In this document: positions 7,214 through 16,414 of the stretch, one piece after another
Position numbering within the stretch: position 1 is the first letter of the stretch
Layout: each line of letters starts with the position of its first letter
DNA from: an archaeon
Lineage (GTDB): Archaea > Thermoproteota > Nitrososphaeria > Nitrososphaerales > Gagatemarchaeaceae
Direction of reading: 5' to 3'
Length of the DNA: 56,800 nucleotides
NCBI GenBank assembly: GCA_021796515.1
Contig: JAKACC010000004.1
Span: forward strand, 1-56,800
Translations under genes and position numbers: made by a program
Notes under the pieces: model-generated
Databases searched by the model: none
What the model saw: the letters and a program-made list of their open reading frames with translations, nothing else
What the model was told of the DNA's origin: nothing

Positions 7214-8887
7214 TTGGCCCAAATCGCAGATGTCAGCCTAGAGCTGAAGAAAGAAGTTTCGAAGGGGAACTTCATCCGACAGACGCAGTCGATCTGTCCC
7301 GACTGCAACCGGATCCTGCCCGCGATCGTCTTCGAGCGCGGCAGCAAGGTCTGGATGACCAAGACCTGTCCGGAGCACGGCGAGACGGAGGAGCTCTACT
7401 TCGGCTCCTACGAGATGTACAGCAAGTTTTCGCGCTATTGGAAGGACGGCAAGGGGACCCACGCCGCCAACGTCCCCATGGACGTCTGCTCCTGCCCGGC
7501 AAACTGCGGCCTTTGCTCCAACCACCTGTCGCACACTGGGCTGTCCAACATCATAGTTACCAACAGATGCGACCTGACCTGCTGGTACTGCTTCTTCTAC
7601 GTCAAGAAGGGGCTGGAGGGGGCCTACGTCTACGAGCCCACCCTAGACCAGGTCAGAGAGATGGGTCGCTCCCTGAAGGCTGAGAGGCCGGTCGCTGGGA
7701 ACTCCGTCCAGATCACTGGCGGAGAGCCGACGATCAGGGAAGACCTCCCCACCATAATCAAGATACTGAAGGAGGAAGGGGTAGACCACATCCAGCTCAA
7801 CACCAATGGGATCAACCTCGCGTTGAACCCTGGACTGGCGAAGAGGCTCAAAGAAGCCGGCGTGTCGAACCTCTACATGAGCTTCGACGGCGTGACCCCG
7901 AAGACGAACCCGAAGAACCACTGGGAAGCGCCCTATGCCATCGATGCCTGCCGGAAGGTAGGGGTGGGGATAGTGCTGGTCCCGACGGTCATAAAGTCGG
8001 TCAACGACCACGAGCTCGGTGACATCATCCGGTTCGGACAGAAGAACATCGACACGGTCCACGCCGTCAACTTCCAGCCTGTCTCGCTCACGGGCCGCCT
8101 TACCAAGACCGAGAGGGCAAAGTACAGGATAACCATCCCCGACTGCATCGAGAGGATAGAGGAACAGACCAACGGCATGATCACAAAGGACGGCTGGTTC
8201 CCGGTCCCGTCCTGCTCGCCGGTGACCGGCTTCATCGAAGCCTTCACGAAGAAGGAGCAGTACGAGCTCTCCATACACTTCGCCTGCGGGGCCGGGACGT
8301 ACGTGTTCAACGACCCGGACAAGAAGAGGCTCGTCCCGTTGCCGGAGTTCGTCGACATCCCGGGGCTCATCGAATTCCTCGACGAGAAACAGGAAGAGAT
8401 CTACTCAGGGACCAACCGCTACGTGGTCGCGGCGAAGGTCCTCACCAGGATTTCGTCTTTCGTCAACAAAGAGAAGCAGCCCAAGAGCCTGAGCTTCGCC
8501 AAGCTGCTGACCGACGCCCTTGTCAAGCACGACTACTCTTCCATCGGGCAGTTCCACCTTAAGAGCATGTTCCTGGGGATGATGCATTTCCAGGACAAAT
8601 ACAACCAGGACGAGGAAAGGCTCCAGCGTTGCGACATCCACTACCTCACCCCAGACCTGAGGGTCATACCATTCTGCAGCTTCAATGTCATACCGGAATG
8701 GTATCGTGACAAGATTCAGCAGAAGTACGGGATGCCCATAGAGGATTGGGAGGCCAAGACTGGGAAGAAGCTCGAGGCGGGGCTCTACAGAGGGACTCTA
8801 AGGCGCGGTGGGCACGTGCAGGGGTGCGGCTGCGCTGCAGGTGAGCACGGAGAACCACTTCCCATCCAGCCCATAACGGGAACCTAG
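7214..8887 (+). CDS. tes: Radical SAM enzyme, tetraether lipid synthase (Tes)-like
   Basis: A 557-aa radical SAM protein. The radical SAM cluster is CDLTCWYC, and ITGGEPTIREDLP is the GGE motif. The N-terminal region has CPDCNRILPAIVFERG and CPEHG (rubredoxin-like Cys), then CSCPANCGLCSNH, an auxiliary-cluster pattern known from the Tes/MJ0619 family. Tes joins two archaeol chains through an sp3-sp3 C-C bond to make GDGT membrane lipids. A C-terminal GCGC cluster is also present. The start is TTG 7214, with a TATA-like element about 36 nt upstream. The assignment rests on motif layout; other MJ0619-like radical SAM methylases are the alternative. Confidence 0.72.
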   Translation: MAQIADVSLELKKEVSKGNFIRQTQSICPDCNRILPAIVFERGSKVWMTKTCPEHGETEELYFGSYEMYSKFSRYWKDGKGTHAANVPMDVCSCPANCGLCSNHLSHTGLSNIIVTNRCDLTCWYCFFYVKKGLEGAYVYEPTLDQVREMGRSLKAERPVAGNSVQITGGEPTIREDLPTIIKILKEEGVDHIQLNTNGINLALNPGLAKRLKEAGVSNLYMSFDGVTPKTNPKNHWEAPYAIDACRKVGVGIVLVPTVIKSVNDHELGDIIRFGQKNIDTVHAVNFQPVSLTGRLTKTERAKYRITIPDCIERIEEQTNGMITKDGWFPVPSCSPVTGFIEAFTKKEQYELSIHFACGAGTYVFNDPDKKRLVPLPEFVDIPGLIEFLDEKQEEIYSGTNRYVVAAKVLTRISSFVNKEKQPKSLSFAKLLTDALVKHDYSSIGQFHLKSMFLGMMHFQDKYNQDEERLQRCDIHYLTPDLRVIPFCSFNVIPEWYRDKIQQKYGMPIEDWEAKTGKKLEAGLYRGTLRRGGHVQGCGCAAGEHGEPLPIQPITGT

Positions 8888-9031
8888 TCGCCGACCTCCA
8901 GGCTGACCGCTTTCAAACCGAGACGCCTTGGCTCAGGCCCCGATTCCGTCGGGTGCTTCAGCCAAAGGCGCGGGGCGAGGCTGTGTTTCCTTCACTCGAT
9001 TTATTTACCGGTGTTAGAGGTCGCTCTCTGA

Positions 9032-9940
9032 TTGTCGATAAAGGCCAACCTGAGGGCCCGCCAGAGGAGGAGGCGGATCATGTGGATCTCGATACTGGCG
9101 GCCGTGGCCGCCCTCATCGTCGTCTCATACTTCGTAGCCGCTTCGCTGAACGACCCCTACGCCAAGTACATCGGCCTCCCCGTCGACTCCGCGACCATGA
9201 ACGCGCTCACCGGGGTGAGCACGTCGACATTCGATGCCGTGGGAGCGCCCAGCGGCGTCTCGCCCCCGTTCAACATCACGGGCCCCCTCTTGACGTCCGG
9301 CGGGAAACCTGAGGTGCTCTACATAGGGGGGGACTACTGCCCGTACTGCGCCGTCGAGCGGTGGAGCCTGATAATAGCGCTGTCGCGCTTCGGGAACTTC
9401 AGCGGCCTTCAGTACATGCTCTCTTCGAGCACAGACGTAAACAAGAACTCCCCGACCTTCACGTTCACCAACGCGAACTACACGAGCAAGTACGTCTCAT
9501 TCGTCGCAGTTGAAGAATGGGACAGGAGCGGGAACGTGATACAGACCCCCACGACGGAACAGTCCAGCCTGATGGCGCAATACGACACCTGCGCTTCCAC
9601 GGGGCGAAGCGGCTCCATCCCCTTCTTGGACATAGCCAACCAGTACGTGCTCAACTGCGGGGCCCAGTTCAACCCGTCCTGCCAACCCCTGACCCCGCTC
9701 TGCATATCCGGAGACAACTGGACCCAGATCACCTCCCACCTGAACGACCCGACCAACCCCAAGACCCAGGCCATAGTCGGGGCGGCCAACTACCTCGTCT
9801 CGGCCATCTGCCAGGTGACCGGCGGGAAGCCGAGCTCCGTCTGCAGTCAGACCTACGCCCAGCAGAACCTTTCCTACTCGCCGCAGGCGGCTTCCTTCCA
9901 GCCGACGCTCATGGCGGTCCCCACACGACCACTGGAGTAG
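9032..9940 (+). CDS. Membrane-anchored DUF929 thioredoxin-like protein
   Basis: A 302-aa protein with a basic N-terminus (RQRRRR), one TM helix ([19 protein letters not shown]) and an exported domain. That domain has [17 protein letters not shown], a CxxC thioredoxin-like site typical of DUF929, and several more Cys downstream. It probably exchanges disulfides outside the membrane. The next gene (2 nt away) encodes a VKOR homologue, the usual membrane oxidase partner. The TTG start at 9032 is 29 nt after a TATA-like tttattta, implying a leaderless transcript. Confidence 0.82.
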   Translation: MSIKANLRARQRRRRIMWISILAAVAALIVVSYFVAASLNDPYAKYIGLPVDSATMNALTGVSTSTFDAVGAPSGVSPPFNITGPLLTSGGKPEVLYIGGDYCPYCAVERWSLIIALSRFGNFSGLQYMLSSSTDVNKNSPTFTFTNANYTSKYVSFVAVEEWDRSGNVIQTPTTEQSSLMAQYDTCASTGRSGSIPFLDIANQYVLNCGAQFNPSCQPLTPLCISGDNWTQITSHLNDPTNPKTQAIVGAANYLVSAICQVTGGKPSSVCSQTYAQQNLSYSPQAASFQPTLMAVPTRPLE

Positions 9941-9942
9941 CG

Positions 9943-10395
9943 TTGGACCGTCTCACCAAGGCGTTTGTCGCCCTCTCTGCCGCAGGGATCGTCATAGCCG
10001 TCTACCACGGCTACGACGAAATCACGGCGTACTCGGGCCCGCTCTCGAACGGCTGCAGCGTCTTCACCGGCTTCAACCCGTTCCTATCGTGTACCACCGT
10101 GTTCGCAGGAGGGCATGACACCTTCCCTCCAGGCCCCTATGGGATCCCTCTCTACGTCTACGGCCTCGTCTGGTTCCCCTTGATGACCGCCCTCGCCCTC
10201 TACTTCGGGCGGAGGGGGCCCCTCAACGGAGAGGTTATGGTCCCGGTGCTGATGGTGGGGAACCTCTTCACGGTCTATCTCTGGTACATCGAGCTAGTCG
10301 TCATCCAGGCCCTCTGCCCCGTCTGTGTCTCCATGTACATCCTGAACTACGCCATGTCCGGGCTCGCCTTCAAGGCCCTGGCGAGCGCCTCCTAG
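9943..10395 (+). CDS. Vitamin K epoxide reductase (VKOR) family protein
   Basis: The real gene starts at TTG 9943, two bases after the upstream stop (150 aa). The longer track ORF from 9517 reads through DUF929 in another frame. It has about four TM helices, a loop Cys pair region (GCSVFTGFNPFLSCTTVF), GPYGIPLYVYGLVW, and the CPVC redox motif in the last helix. VKOR oxidises a thioredoxin-like partner and passes electrons to quinones. The neighbouring DUF929 protein is the obvious partner in an extracytoplasmic disulfide-forming system. Confidence 0.88.
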   Translation: MDRLTKAFVALSAAGIVIAVYHGYDEITAYSGPLSNGCSVFTGFNPFLSCTTVFAGGHDTFPPGPYGIPLYVYGLVWFPLMTALALYFGRRGPLNGEVMVPVLMVGNLFTVYLWYIELVVIQALCPVCVSMYILNYAMSGLAFKALASAS

Positions 10396-10402
10396 GCCCG
10401 GC

Positions 10403-10924
10403 TCACTCGATTCCAGGAGGCTCCTGGCAGCTGATGTTAGAAGGGGATATCGGCAGGTTTCCCGCCGAGATAGACGGGACGTTGTATACTATGGTGAACT
10501 GGCTCCCCCCGGCAAGGGGTTTGACGGCGATGGACAGGTCGACGTTGGAAAGTGCCGGCGACTCGGTGATGGTAAAGGGCATGAATATGCTCTGCCCTTC
10601 CGTCACGTTCGACAGGCCTATGCCGCACACCGGGGTGTTGGCCGCGTCGGTGGCGGGGGACGTGAGCTGGGCATAGAGCGGAAGCGCGCTCGCGTTCTGC
10701 CAGGTCAGGGTGAAGGCGAACTCGGTCCCGTTGAACGATGACGAGGAGACGGTCGCGTAGTTGGCGAAGGGCTCGGTCCGGGTCGGGAAACTGTCGTTGG
10801 CATATGCAAGGTATCCGATGTACAGCCCGAAGATCACCGCTCCCACGATCGCTACGACCACCAGGGCCTTCGGCAGTGACAGTCTGGTGCGGGCCCTTTC
10901 CCTGGGGCCGCTACCTGAGGTCAT
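10403..10924 (-). CDS. Exported membrane-anchored hypothetical protein
   Basis: A 173-aa protein with one N-terminal TM (ALVVVAIVGAVIFGLYIGYLA) and a Ser/Thr/Asn-rich extracytoplasmic beta-type domain carrying several N-x-S/T sites (FNGTEF, SNVTEG, SNISC) and two Cys that could form a disulfide. No family recognised. The start overlaps the end of the upstream metallopeptidase-like gene by 14 nt. It is convergent with the VKOR gene, so it may be a substrate of that system, which is speculation. Confidence 0.65.
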   Translation of the reverse strand: MTSGSGPRERARTRLSLPKALVVVAIVGAVIFGLYIGYLAYANDSFPTRTEPFANYATVSSSSFNGTEFAFTLTWQNASALPLYAQLTSPATDAANTPVCGIGLSNVTEGQSIFMPFTITESPALSNVDLSIAVKPLAGGSQFTIVYNVPSISAGNLPISPSNISCQEPPGIE

Positions 10925-11726
10925 CTAGCCTCGAGGACGAACGCATCAGGCTCAGGATTCTGTCGAAGTAGGATCCGAGCGCTGCCCGGAACCTCTCCGC
11001 CTTCCAGCTCGGATCCGCGCCTTCGAGGAACTTCTCAAGCCATTCGAAGTCCTGATCAGACCTCCCCCCCATGGACGAAACGAACGACTTGTTCCTGTAG
11101 TGCATGTCGCTCTCATTCTCGAATTCCCCCCTCCTCTTCAGCGAAGCTACCGCGAAGGCGTTCCTACAGAGGAGCCCGGCGTCTGTGACCGGATCCCCGG
11201 AGGGCCTGTCAGAGACCCATTCGGCGAAGAACTTCTTGGTCATCCCTCTCTCCTTCTCGCCCATCACCTCGAAGACGACGTCGTCTACGAGCACGTTTTG
11301 GAGGTGGTTGAAGGCGTCGATGAGGAGCTCCGTCTCCTTCGCCCTCAGCCCGTCTCTCTCCTTGAGCTCTTCCAGGACCTCCTCCAAGACGCCGCCGTCG
11401 TGCGAGCTCGCTCCCTGCTCGGTGAAGTATACATGCGCCAGCTCATGGAGGACGAGCCCTCCGAGCATCTCCGAGTCGAGGGCCCACTCAGAGATCAGGA
11501 TCCTGTGGGCATCGCCCTCCTTCCGCGCGTATCCCATTATAGCCAGGCTGGGTTCGACGTTGAGCGCCACTTTGGATTTGACCACATACCCCTTCTGCCG
11601 CATGCGCTCCAGCGCCCAGTCGAGAGTGTTCTGGAGGGACCTGTCGGTGCTCATGGCGCGCATTGCCGGACGCGCGTTGCGCTTCAGACGGATAAACATC
11701 TCGGTCTGAATCGAAACCGGGGCCAC
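10911..11726 (-). CDS. HExxH putative zinc metallopeptidase-like protein
   Basis: A 271-aa soluble protein with a zinc-protease motif VLHELAHVYF near residue 90 and a possible third ligand region in ETELLIDAFNHLQNVLVDDVV. This layout resembles VWA-linked or SprT-like predicted peptidases, but I do not recognise a named family. The start is uncertain: GTG 11726 is given by the track, while a TATA-like element at 11739-11747 would favour ATG 11699 or a Met around codons 22-25. It precedes an exported protein with a 14-nt overlap. Confidence 0.65.
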   Translation of the reverse strand: MAPVSIQTEMFIRLKRNARPAMRAMSTDRSLQNTLDWALERMRQKGYVVKSKVALNVEPSLAIMGYARKEGDAHRILISEWALDSEMLGGLVLHELAHVYFTEQGASSHDGGVLEEVLEELKERDGLRAKETELLIDAFNHLQNVLVDDVVFEVMGEKERGMTKKFFAEWVSDRPSGDPVTDAGLLCRNAFAVASLKRRGEFENESDMHYRNKSFVSSMGGRSDQDFEWLEKFLEGADPSWKAERFRAALGSYFDRILSLMRSSSRLDDLR

Positions 11727-11738
11727 GCGACAGCAATC

Positions 11739-11747
11739 CTATTCTAT
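11739..11747. promoter_or_regulatory. TATA-like element between two divergent genes
   Basis: ctattctat lies 27 nt before ATG 11770 on the + strand. Read as atagaatag, it is also the best promoter candidate for the divergent metallopeptidase-like gene. Confidence 0.4.
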
Positions 11748-11769
11748 CGGAGCGTCGGCGTTGGGAGGG

Positions 11770-12195
11770 ATGGATTCCAGACGACTCGCCGCAGGAGGAC
11801 TGGCTATCCTCGGGGGTGTGCTCATGCTCGGGAGCGGCTATGTCTCGCGGGGGTTCCTTTACACCGCCCTCGGGTACGCGGAGCCTCACATCTCGGCCTT
11901 CCTGAGTGGAGAATACGCGGGCGCGGCGGTGCTCGCGATCACTATCGTCCAGGCGGTCATCGCCCTTGGGGGCGCCACGGTCGCTGCCGGAGGGCTCGCG
12001 GTCATAGCGAGACACGCGACCGTCGGAAGGACCCTGATATGGCTCGGCGGGGGTGCGGGCTTCCTGGGCCTGTTGGTGGGGTTCGGATACTCCGCGTACA
12101 GGCTGGGCGGTGTGAATCCGGTTCTGGGGTATCTCCCATACTGGGTGGGCCTATTGATGGCGATCGTTGCGAGAAGGCTCGCGAAGGGCGCATGA
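11770..12195 (+). CDS. Four-TM membrane protein, unknown function
   Basis: A protein of about 141 aa with four glycine/alanine-rich helices (AAGGLAILGGVLMLGSGYV, AVLAITIVQAVIALGGATVAA, LIWLGGGAGFLGLLVGFGY, LPYWVGLLMAIVA). It has no recognisable motif. The track begins at TTG 11761, but ATG 11770 lies 27 nt from the TATA-like element and is preferred. Confidence 0.6.
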   Translation: MDSRRLAAGGLAILGGVLMLGSGYVSRGFLYTALGYAEPHISAFLSGEYAGAAVLAITIVQAVIALGGATVAAGGLAVIARHATVGRTLIWLGGGAGFLGLLVGFGYSAYRLGGVNPVLGYLPYWVGLLMAIVARRLAKGA

Positions 12196-12286
12196 ACCTG
12201 CTGAAGGCACCGAGGGAGATGCGTCTGCCCGAGGCAGGCGTCGCGACACCGGCTGGGCGCCTCCGCAGGAATTCGGAGACACTCTG

Positions 12287-13012
12287 CTAATGGTAGATGC
12301 TCTCTTTGGGGGCTGTCCTCGGGGGGGCTGCGGGCAGGGCCTTGGAGCGCAGCTCTTCTAGGTCCAGGTCGAACCCGGCCAAGCCCCCGAGGACCCCAAG
12401 GAGCCTGATGACGGAACGGACGTGCGGGCTGGGCTCTCCGTGGTCCACGGAGAGCTTGTACCCCCTGATTCCATGCTCCTTCGCCATGGCGACCACCATG
12501 GAGGCGAAGAAGGGGGCCGGCTCCTCTCCCAGTATCTTTACGCCGTTTTTCTTGAGCTTGGAGACTCCGACGGCGTCCGTAGCGAACCCCGACGCCTCAG
12601 GGTCGGCCTCTGGTGGGAGCGGATTCTCCGCCCACCTCGCTCCGATCGAGTAGAGCTCCTTCACCCCCATCTCCTCCGCCTTCGACAGGAGAAACTGGGC
12701 GAATCCGTACTGCTCGTCTATGGGGCTCGCGTCTCCGGCGAACAGGACGATGTCGCGCTTCCCCCTGCAGAGGTAGAACCCGCATTCCTGCAGGGAAGCC
12801 AACCCCTCCTCCCTGACTATGATTTCAGGCGGGAAGGCCGAAGCCCTGACGGTCCCTATCTTCTTGAATTCCATCTTCTTCAGCATGTACTGCCCGAGCT
12901 CTCGGGCCTGTGAGTAGAGTGCACGATACTGCGGCATTGCGGTGGAGACCGCGACGACCATGACAGAGTCTTTGAGCGGGCGGCCGGCGGCCCCCTGGTA
13001 ATCTAGCCACAT
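12287..13012 (-). CDS. PAC2 family protein (proteasome assembly chaperone-like)
   Basis: A 241-aa PAC2-fold protein: FPPEIIVREEG, DIVLFAGDASPIDEQYGFAQFLL, GVKELYSIGARW and KLSVDHGEPSPH follow the typical order of this family, whose members include archaeal proteasome assembly chaperones and proteins of unknown role. The start is taken as ATG 13012 rather than 13027 because a TATA box (cttatttaac, 13039-13048) is about 30 nt upstream. A second PAC2 paralogue lies at 48745-49512 and proteasome beta is also in this window. Confidence 0.78.
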   Translation of the reverse strand: MWLDYQGAAGRPLKDSVMVVAVSTAMPQYRALYSQARELGQYMLKKMEFKKIGTVRASAFPPEIIVREEGLASLQECGFYLCRGKRDIVLFAGDASPIDEQYGFAQFLLSKAEEMGVKELYSIGARWAENPLPPEADPEASGFATDAVGVSKLKKNGVKILGEEPAPFFASMVVAMAKEHGIRGYKLSVDHGEPSPHVRSVIRLLGVLGGLAGFDLDLEELRSKALPAAPPRTAPKESIYH

Positions 13013-13120
13013 GAGACGGGGCGCCACGGGTCCCCCCGCTTATTTAACCATCCCAAGGAAAGAGGAGATCGGCATGGCGATTTTAAATAGACGCGGAAGA
13101 GAAACTTCCTCAGCCCGTTC

Positions 13121-14665
13121 ATGAGCGCCTACTGGACGACGCTTTCTCACAATGGGGTCAACTTTCCCGACCCCTACCTGCCCGACGACCTGTCGATATC
13201 GGTGAGAGGGAAGGTCGTTCCTCTATCGGCCTTGGCCGAAGAAATGGCATACAACTTCGCCAAGAAGAAGGACACGCCCTATGTCCAGGACCCGGTCTTC
13301 CAGTCCAACTTCGTCTCGGACTTCGTCACGGAGCTTCCAGATTGGTGCAAGGGGGCGAGGTTCAATGACTTCGATTTCACCCTGCTGAACAGGAAGGTGG
13401 ACCGCGAGAAGGCTGCGAAGGAAGCCATGTCCAAGGAGGAGAGGAAGTCCCTGGCCGCTTCGAGGAAGGAAAGACGGGAGTCCCTGAAGGCGAGGTACGG
13501 CAAGGCGGTCCTCGACGGGAAGGAAGTGGACATCGCAAACTGGATGGTGGAGCCTCCAGGACTGTTCATGGGTCGGGGGCAGCACCCTCTCAGGGGAAGG
13601 TGGAAGCCGAGGGTGGGCGCCTCTGACGTCGTGCTCAACCTCGGGGAGTCGGCCCGGGTCCCGCCGGGGGACTGGAAGGAAGTGGTTCACGATCACAACT
13701 CCATGTGGATGGCCAAATGGATCGACAAGCTTACGGACAAGGAAAAGTACGTCTGGCTCCACGAAAGCTCGCCCCTTCAGCAGTCCCGGAGCAAGGCGAA
13801 GTACGACAACGCGAGGAAGGTCGGGACCCACCTCGACAGGATTCGGGGAAAGATGAACAAGGAGCTCGACGCGAAGGACGAAAGGCTGAGGCAGGTCGCA
13901 ACGGTGTGCTATCTGATTGACACCTTCGGAATGAGGGTCGGAGACGAGAAGGACGAAGACGAGGCGGACACGGTCGGGGCGAGCACCCTCAGAGTCGAGC
14001 ACGTCACGCTTGGCGGAGACCTCGCAGAGTTCAACTTCCTTGGGAAGGATTCGGTCCTGTGGCACAAGTCTGAGAAGGTGCCCGCATCCGTGGCACGGAA
14101 CCTCAGGGAGTTCATGTCCGGGAAGAGTCCAGGGGACGAGGTGTTCCACAACGTCAGCTCCGGTATGGTCAACCAGTTCCTTTCATCCATAGTCCCCGGA
14201 GCCACTGCAAAGGTGTTCAGGACGTTCCACGCGACGGCGAAGGCACGGGAGGTCTTGGGCGCGAAAGACATGAGGGAAGCTGACGACCTAGACAAGCTCT
14301 ACCATGCCAAGGAGGCCAACCTGCAGGCCGCAGTGTTCTGCAACCACCAGAGGACCCCTCCGAAGAGCTGGGAGGAGTCTCGTTTGAAGAAGAAGCAGAA
14401 GCTAGAAGAAGCGGTCTCCAGGAACGACGTGAAGAGGATCCCGAAGCTCAGGCGCGAGCTCGAGTTCTACGAGAGGACCAAGAACTACAACCTGAACACT
14501 TCGCTGAAGAACTACATCGACCCAAGGGTGTACAAGGCGTGGTGCGACTACGTGGGGCTCGAGTGGGCCAAGGTGTACAGCAAGTCTCTGCAGAAGAAGT
14601 TTGCATGGGCCGCGAAATCCTCGACGAAGTGGGAGGGTTCCCGACCTGGAGAGCCGGAGCCCTAG
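13121..14665 (+). CDS. top1B: DNA topoisomerase IB (eukaryote-type)
   Basis: A 514-aa type IB topoisomerase that relaxes positive and negative supercoils through a 3'-phosphotyrosine. Catalytic elements align with human TOP1: Arg in GMRVGDEKDEDEADTVGAS, Lys in LGKDSV, Arg in VFRTFHATAKA, His in CNHQR, and the nucleophilic Tyr in SLKNYIDPRVYKAWC near residue 470. A charged coiled-coil linker (KKKQKLEEAVSR) precedes the tyrosine domain. The N-terminal core LSHNGVNFPDPYLPDD also matches. The enzyme is a recognised marker of Thaumarchaeota-related archaea. A TATA box (gattttaaat) sits about 35 nt upstream. The 3' end overlaps the convergent gene by 4 nt. Confidence 0.95.
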   Translation: MSAYWTTLSHNGVNFPDPYLPDDLSISVRGKVVPLSALAEEMAYNFAKKKDTPYVQDPVFQSNFVSDFVTELPDWCKGARFNDFDFTLLNRKVDREKAAKEAMSKEERKSLAASRKERRESLKARYGKAVLDGKEVDIANWMVEPPGLFMGRGQHPLRGRWKPRVGASDVVLNLGESARVPPGDWKEVVHDHNSMWMAKWIDKLTDKEKYVWLHESSPLQQSRSKAKYDNARKVGTHLDRIRGKMNKELDAKDERLRQVATVCYLIDTFGMRVGDEKDEDEADTVGASTLRVEHVTLGGDLAEFNFLGKDSVLWHKSEKVPASVARNLREFMSGKSPGDEVFHNVSSGMVNQFLSSIVPGATAKVFRTFHATAKAREVLGAKDMREADDLDKLYHAKEANLQAAVFCNHQRTPPKSWEESRLKKKQKLEEAVSRNDVKRIPKLRRELEFYERTKNYNLNTSLKNYIDPRVYKAWCDYVGLEWAKVYSKSLQKKFAWAAKSSTKWEGSRPGEPEP

Positions 14666-15669
14666 CCTCTCAGAGGGGGTCTGCGAAATACCCGCCACAG
14701 TTCGTCCTGCGGGGCGTCGGTCATCGCTAGTTTCGAGCCGCCTCTGCCGACGACCAACCTGGCCCCCTCCGCAAAGTTCCCTATGCGCGTGACCCTGCAC
14801 ATCCCGCCGAGCGCTTTCTCCACCCTGATCTCCTCCCCCTTCCTCACGGCCAGAAGGAGCGCCCCAGAGCCTATGAGCTTCAGCGGGTCGATCGACAGAG
14901 CCTCGCATATCTTCGCAGTTTCTGGGAGCACCGGGACCAGCTCTCTTCTGAGCACGAATCCAAGGCCCGAGGCCAGTGACATCTCATAGGCGGCCCCGAG
15001 GACGCCTCCTTCGGTGCAGTCGTGCATCGCGTGGATGCTCCCGGTCGCGAATGCGGCCACGGCCTCCTCGACGACGCTGACCTGGGAGATGAGGCTCCCC
15101 GCCCTCCGCAAGGCGGCCTGCGGGACGCCCCGCAGCAGGTCGGCGCGCTCGGTTGCTATCTCCGACGTCCCTTCCAGCCCGGCGAACTTCGTCATCATCA
15201 TCGTGTCGCCTGCCTTGGCCCCACTCGAAGAAACGTACTTCTTCGCATAGCCGAACGCCGTGACCACGACTATCGTCTTCTTCAGTCCGGGGGTGACCTC
15301 CGTGTGCCCCCCCACGATGGCCATCCTCAGCGACGCCGCAGTTTCGTGCATCTGCTTCCCGATCCCGGCGGCGTCCTCGACCGAAGAGCCCTCTGCCAGA
15401 AGGACGACGGTCTCGGCGAACATCGGCCTGGTCCCGCTGGTGGCCACGTCGTTGGCGCTCACGTGGATGGCGTAGCGTCCGATGTCCTCGGTGGCGCCGG
15501 TTATGGGATCGGCTGACACGAGGAGGAATCCGCCGTCCAGCCTGACTGTGGCGAAATCGAGGCCGGGCTTCGGCCCTTCGACGACCAGGTCCGAATGTGC
15601 GCCTATGCCGGTCAACATCGTCCGCCGCAGGATGTCGATGGGGAGCTTCCCCAGCTGGAGCCGCTTCAA
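14662..15669 (-). CDS. AIR synthase-related (HypE-like) protein
   Basis: A 335-aa protein with the PurM/HypE fold: LVSADPITGATEDIGRYAIHVSANDVATSGTRP (Mg-ATP loop), VGGHTEV, HAMHDCTEGGVLGAAYEMS, and LIGSGALLLAV near the end. It lacks the C-terminal PRxC tail that carries thiocarbamoylated Cys in HypE, and no hydrogenase maturation genes are nearby, so it is probably a HypE-like ATP-dependent enzyme with another substrate. The start is TTG 15669. It is third in the APC permease/amidohydrolase operon. Confidence 0.8.
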   Translation of the reverse strand: MKRLQLGKLPIDILRRTMLTGIGAHSDLVVEGPKPGLDFATVRLDGGFLLVSADPITGATEDIGRYAIHVSANDVATSGTRPMFAETVVLLAEGSSVEDAAGIGKQMHETAASLRMAIVGGHTEVTPGLKKTIVVVTAFGYAKKYVSSSGAKAGDTMMMTKFAGLEGTSEIATERADLLRGVPQAALRRAGSLISQVSVVEEAVAAFATGSIHAMHDCTEGGVLGAAYEMSLASGLGFVLRRELVPVLPETAKICEALSIDPLKLIGSGALLLAVRKGEEIRVEKALGGMCRVTRIGNFAEGARLVVGRGGSKLAMTDAPQDELWRVFRRPPLRG

Positions 15670-15694
15670 CTCCCATCACCAGGCACGGGACGCT

Positions 15695-16408
15695 TCACGA
15701 CAGCAGGCGCTCCGCGTTGTCATGAAGGACCTTGCGTTGGAGGCGGTCGTCGAGCCCAGAGACCCGGACCTTCTGGAGCTCCACGGAGTAGTCGTGGAAA
15801 GGGTAGTCTGAGCCGAAGACGACCCTATCCTCCCCCACGCGCTCGACCGCCTCCCTGATCTTGGAATGCATCGACACCCCCGAAGTCTCTAGCGTTATGT
15901 TGTCGAACTTCTTCGCCGTATCTATGGCCGCCTTGATGTAGACCCCGTGGGCGTGACCCATGTGGAGCATGACTATCCTGGCTCGTGGATACTTCTCCGC
16001 CAACTCCCCTATGCTCCACGGGAGCGAGAACGGAGGATGGCCTGAGTGGATGGCCACCGGGAGGCGCCTTGACGCCATGAACTCCACGATGGGTCCGACC
16101 TCGTCGTCGGTGGGGAGGAACGCATGCAAGAGAGGGTGGAGCTTCACCCCCATGAACCCCCATTCGTCGACCGCCTTCTGGACGAGGTTTAGCGCCCCCG
16201 GATCGTGGGGGTTAGGCCAGACATACCCGACCAGCCTTCCAGGGTGGGAGTCGACGGCCCGCCTGACTAGGTCGTTGTCGAGGCCGAAGACGGCCGCCTT
16301 TTCAACTTCGAACTTGTCCATCTGCTCGAGAAGTTGGTCTGCTGTGGCCGAGACCCCGGCCCAGCTTTCGAACACTCCGATGTGGGCGTGGGCGTCTATC
16401 ACTGCCAC
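15695..16408 (-). CDS. Amidohydrolase (metal-dependent TIM-barrel, amidohydrolase-2 type)
   Basis: A 237-aa hydrolase or decarboxylase-like protein. Metal ligands are visible: HAHIG at the N-terminus, GVKLHP in the middle, AIHSGHPP, LHMGHAHG, and VVFGSDYPFHD at the C-terminus. The substrate is unknown. The start is GTG 16408, 6 nt after the stop of the APC permease. The operon arrangement suggests it acts on something the permease imports. Confidence 0.82.
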   Translation of the reverse strand: MAVIDAHAHIGVFESWAGVSATADQLLEQMDKFEVEKAAVFGLDNDLVRRAVDSHPGRLVGYVWPNPHDPGALNLVQKAVDEWGFMGVKLHPLLHAFLPTDDEVGPIVEFMASRRLPVAIHSGHPPFSLPWSIGELAEKYPRARIVMLHMGHAHGVYIKAAIDTAKKFDNITLETSGVSMHSKIREAVERVGEDRVVFGSDYPFHDYSVELQKVRVSGLDDRLQRKVLHDNAERLLS

Positions 16409-16414
16409 TGGGCA

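Noticed and set aside
11100-12290. 396-aa plus-strand ORF over the HExxH gene and the membrane-protein gene
   Set aside because: It is a shadow of two better genes and lacks protein-like composition.
13223-14149. 308-aa minus-strand ORF opposite topoisomerase IB
   Set aside because: It is an antisense mirror of a strongly supported gene; Pro/Leu/His-rich composition is typical of GC-rich shadow frames.
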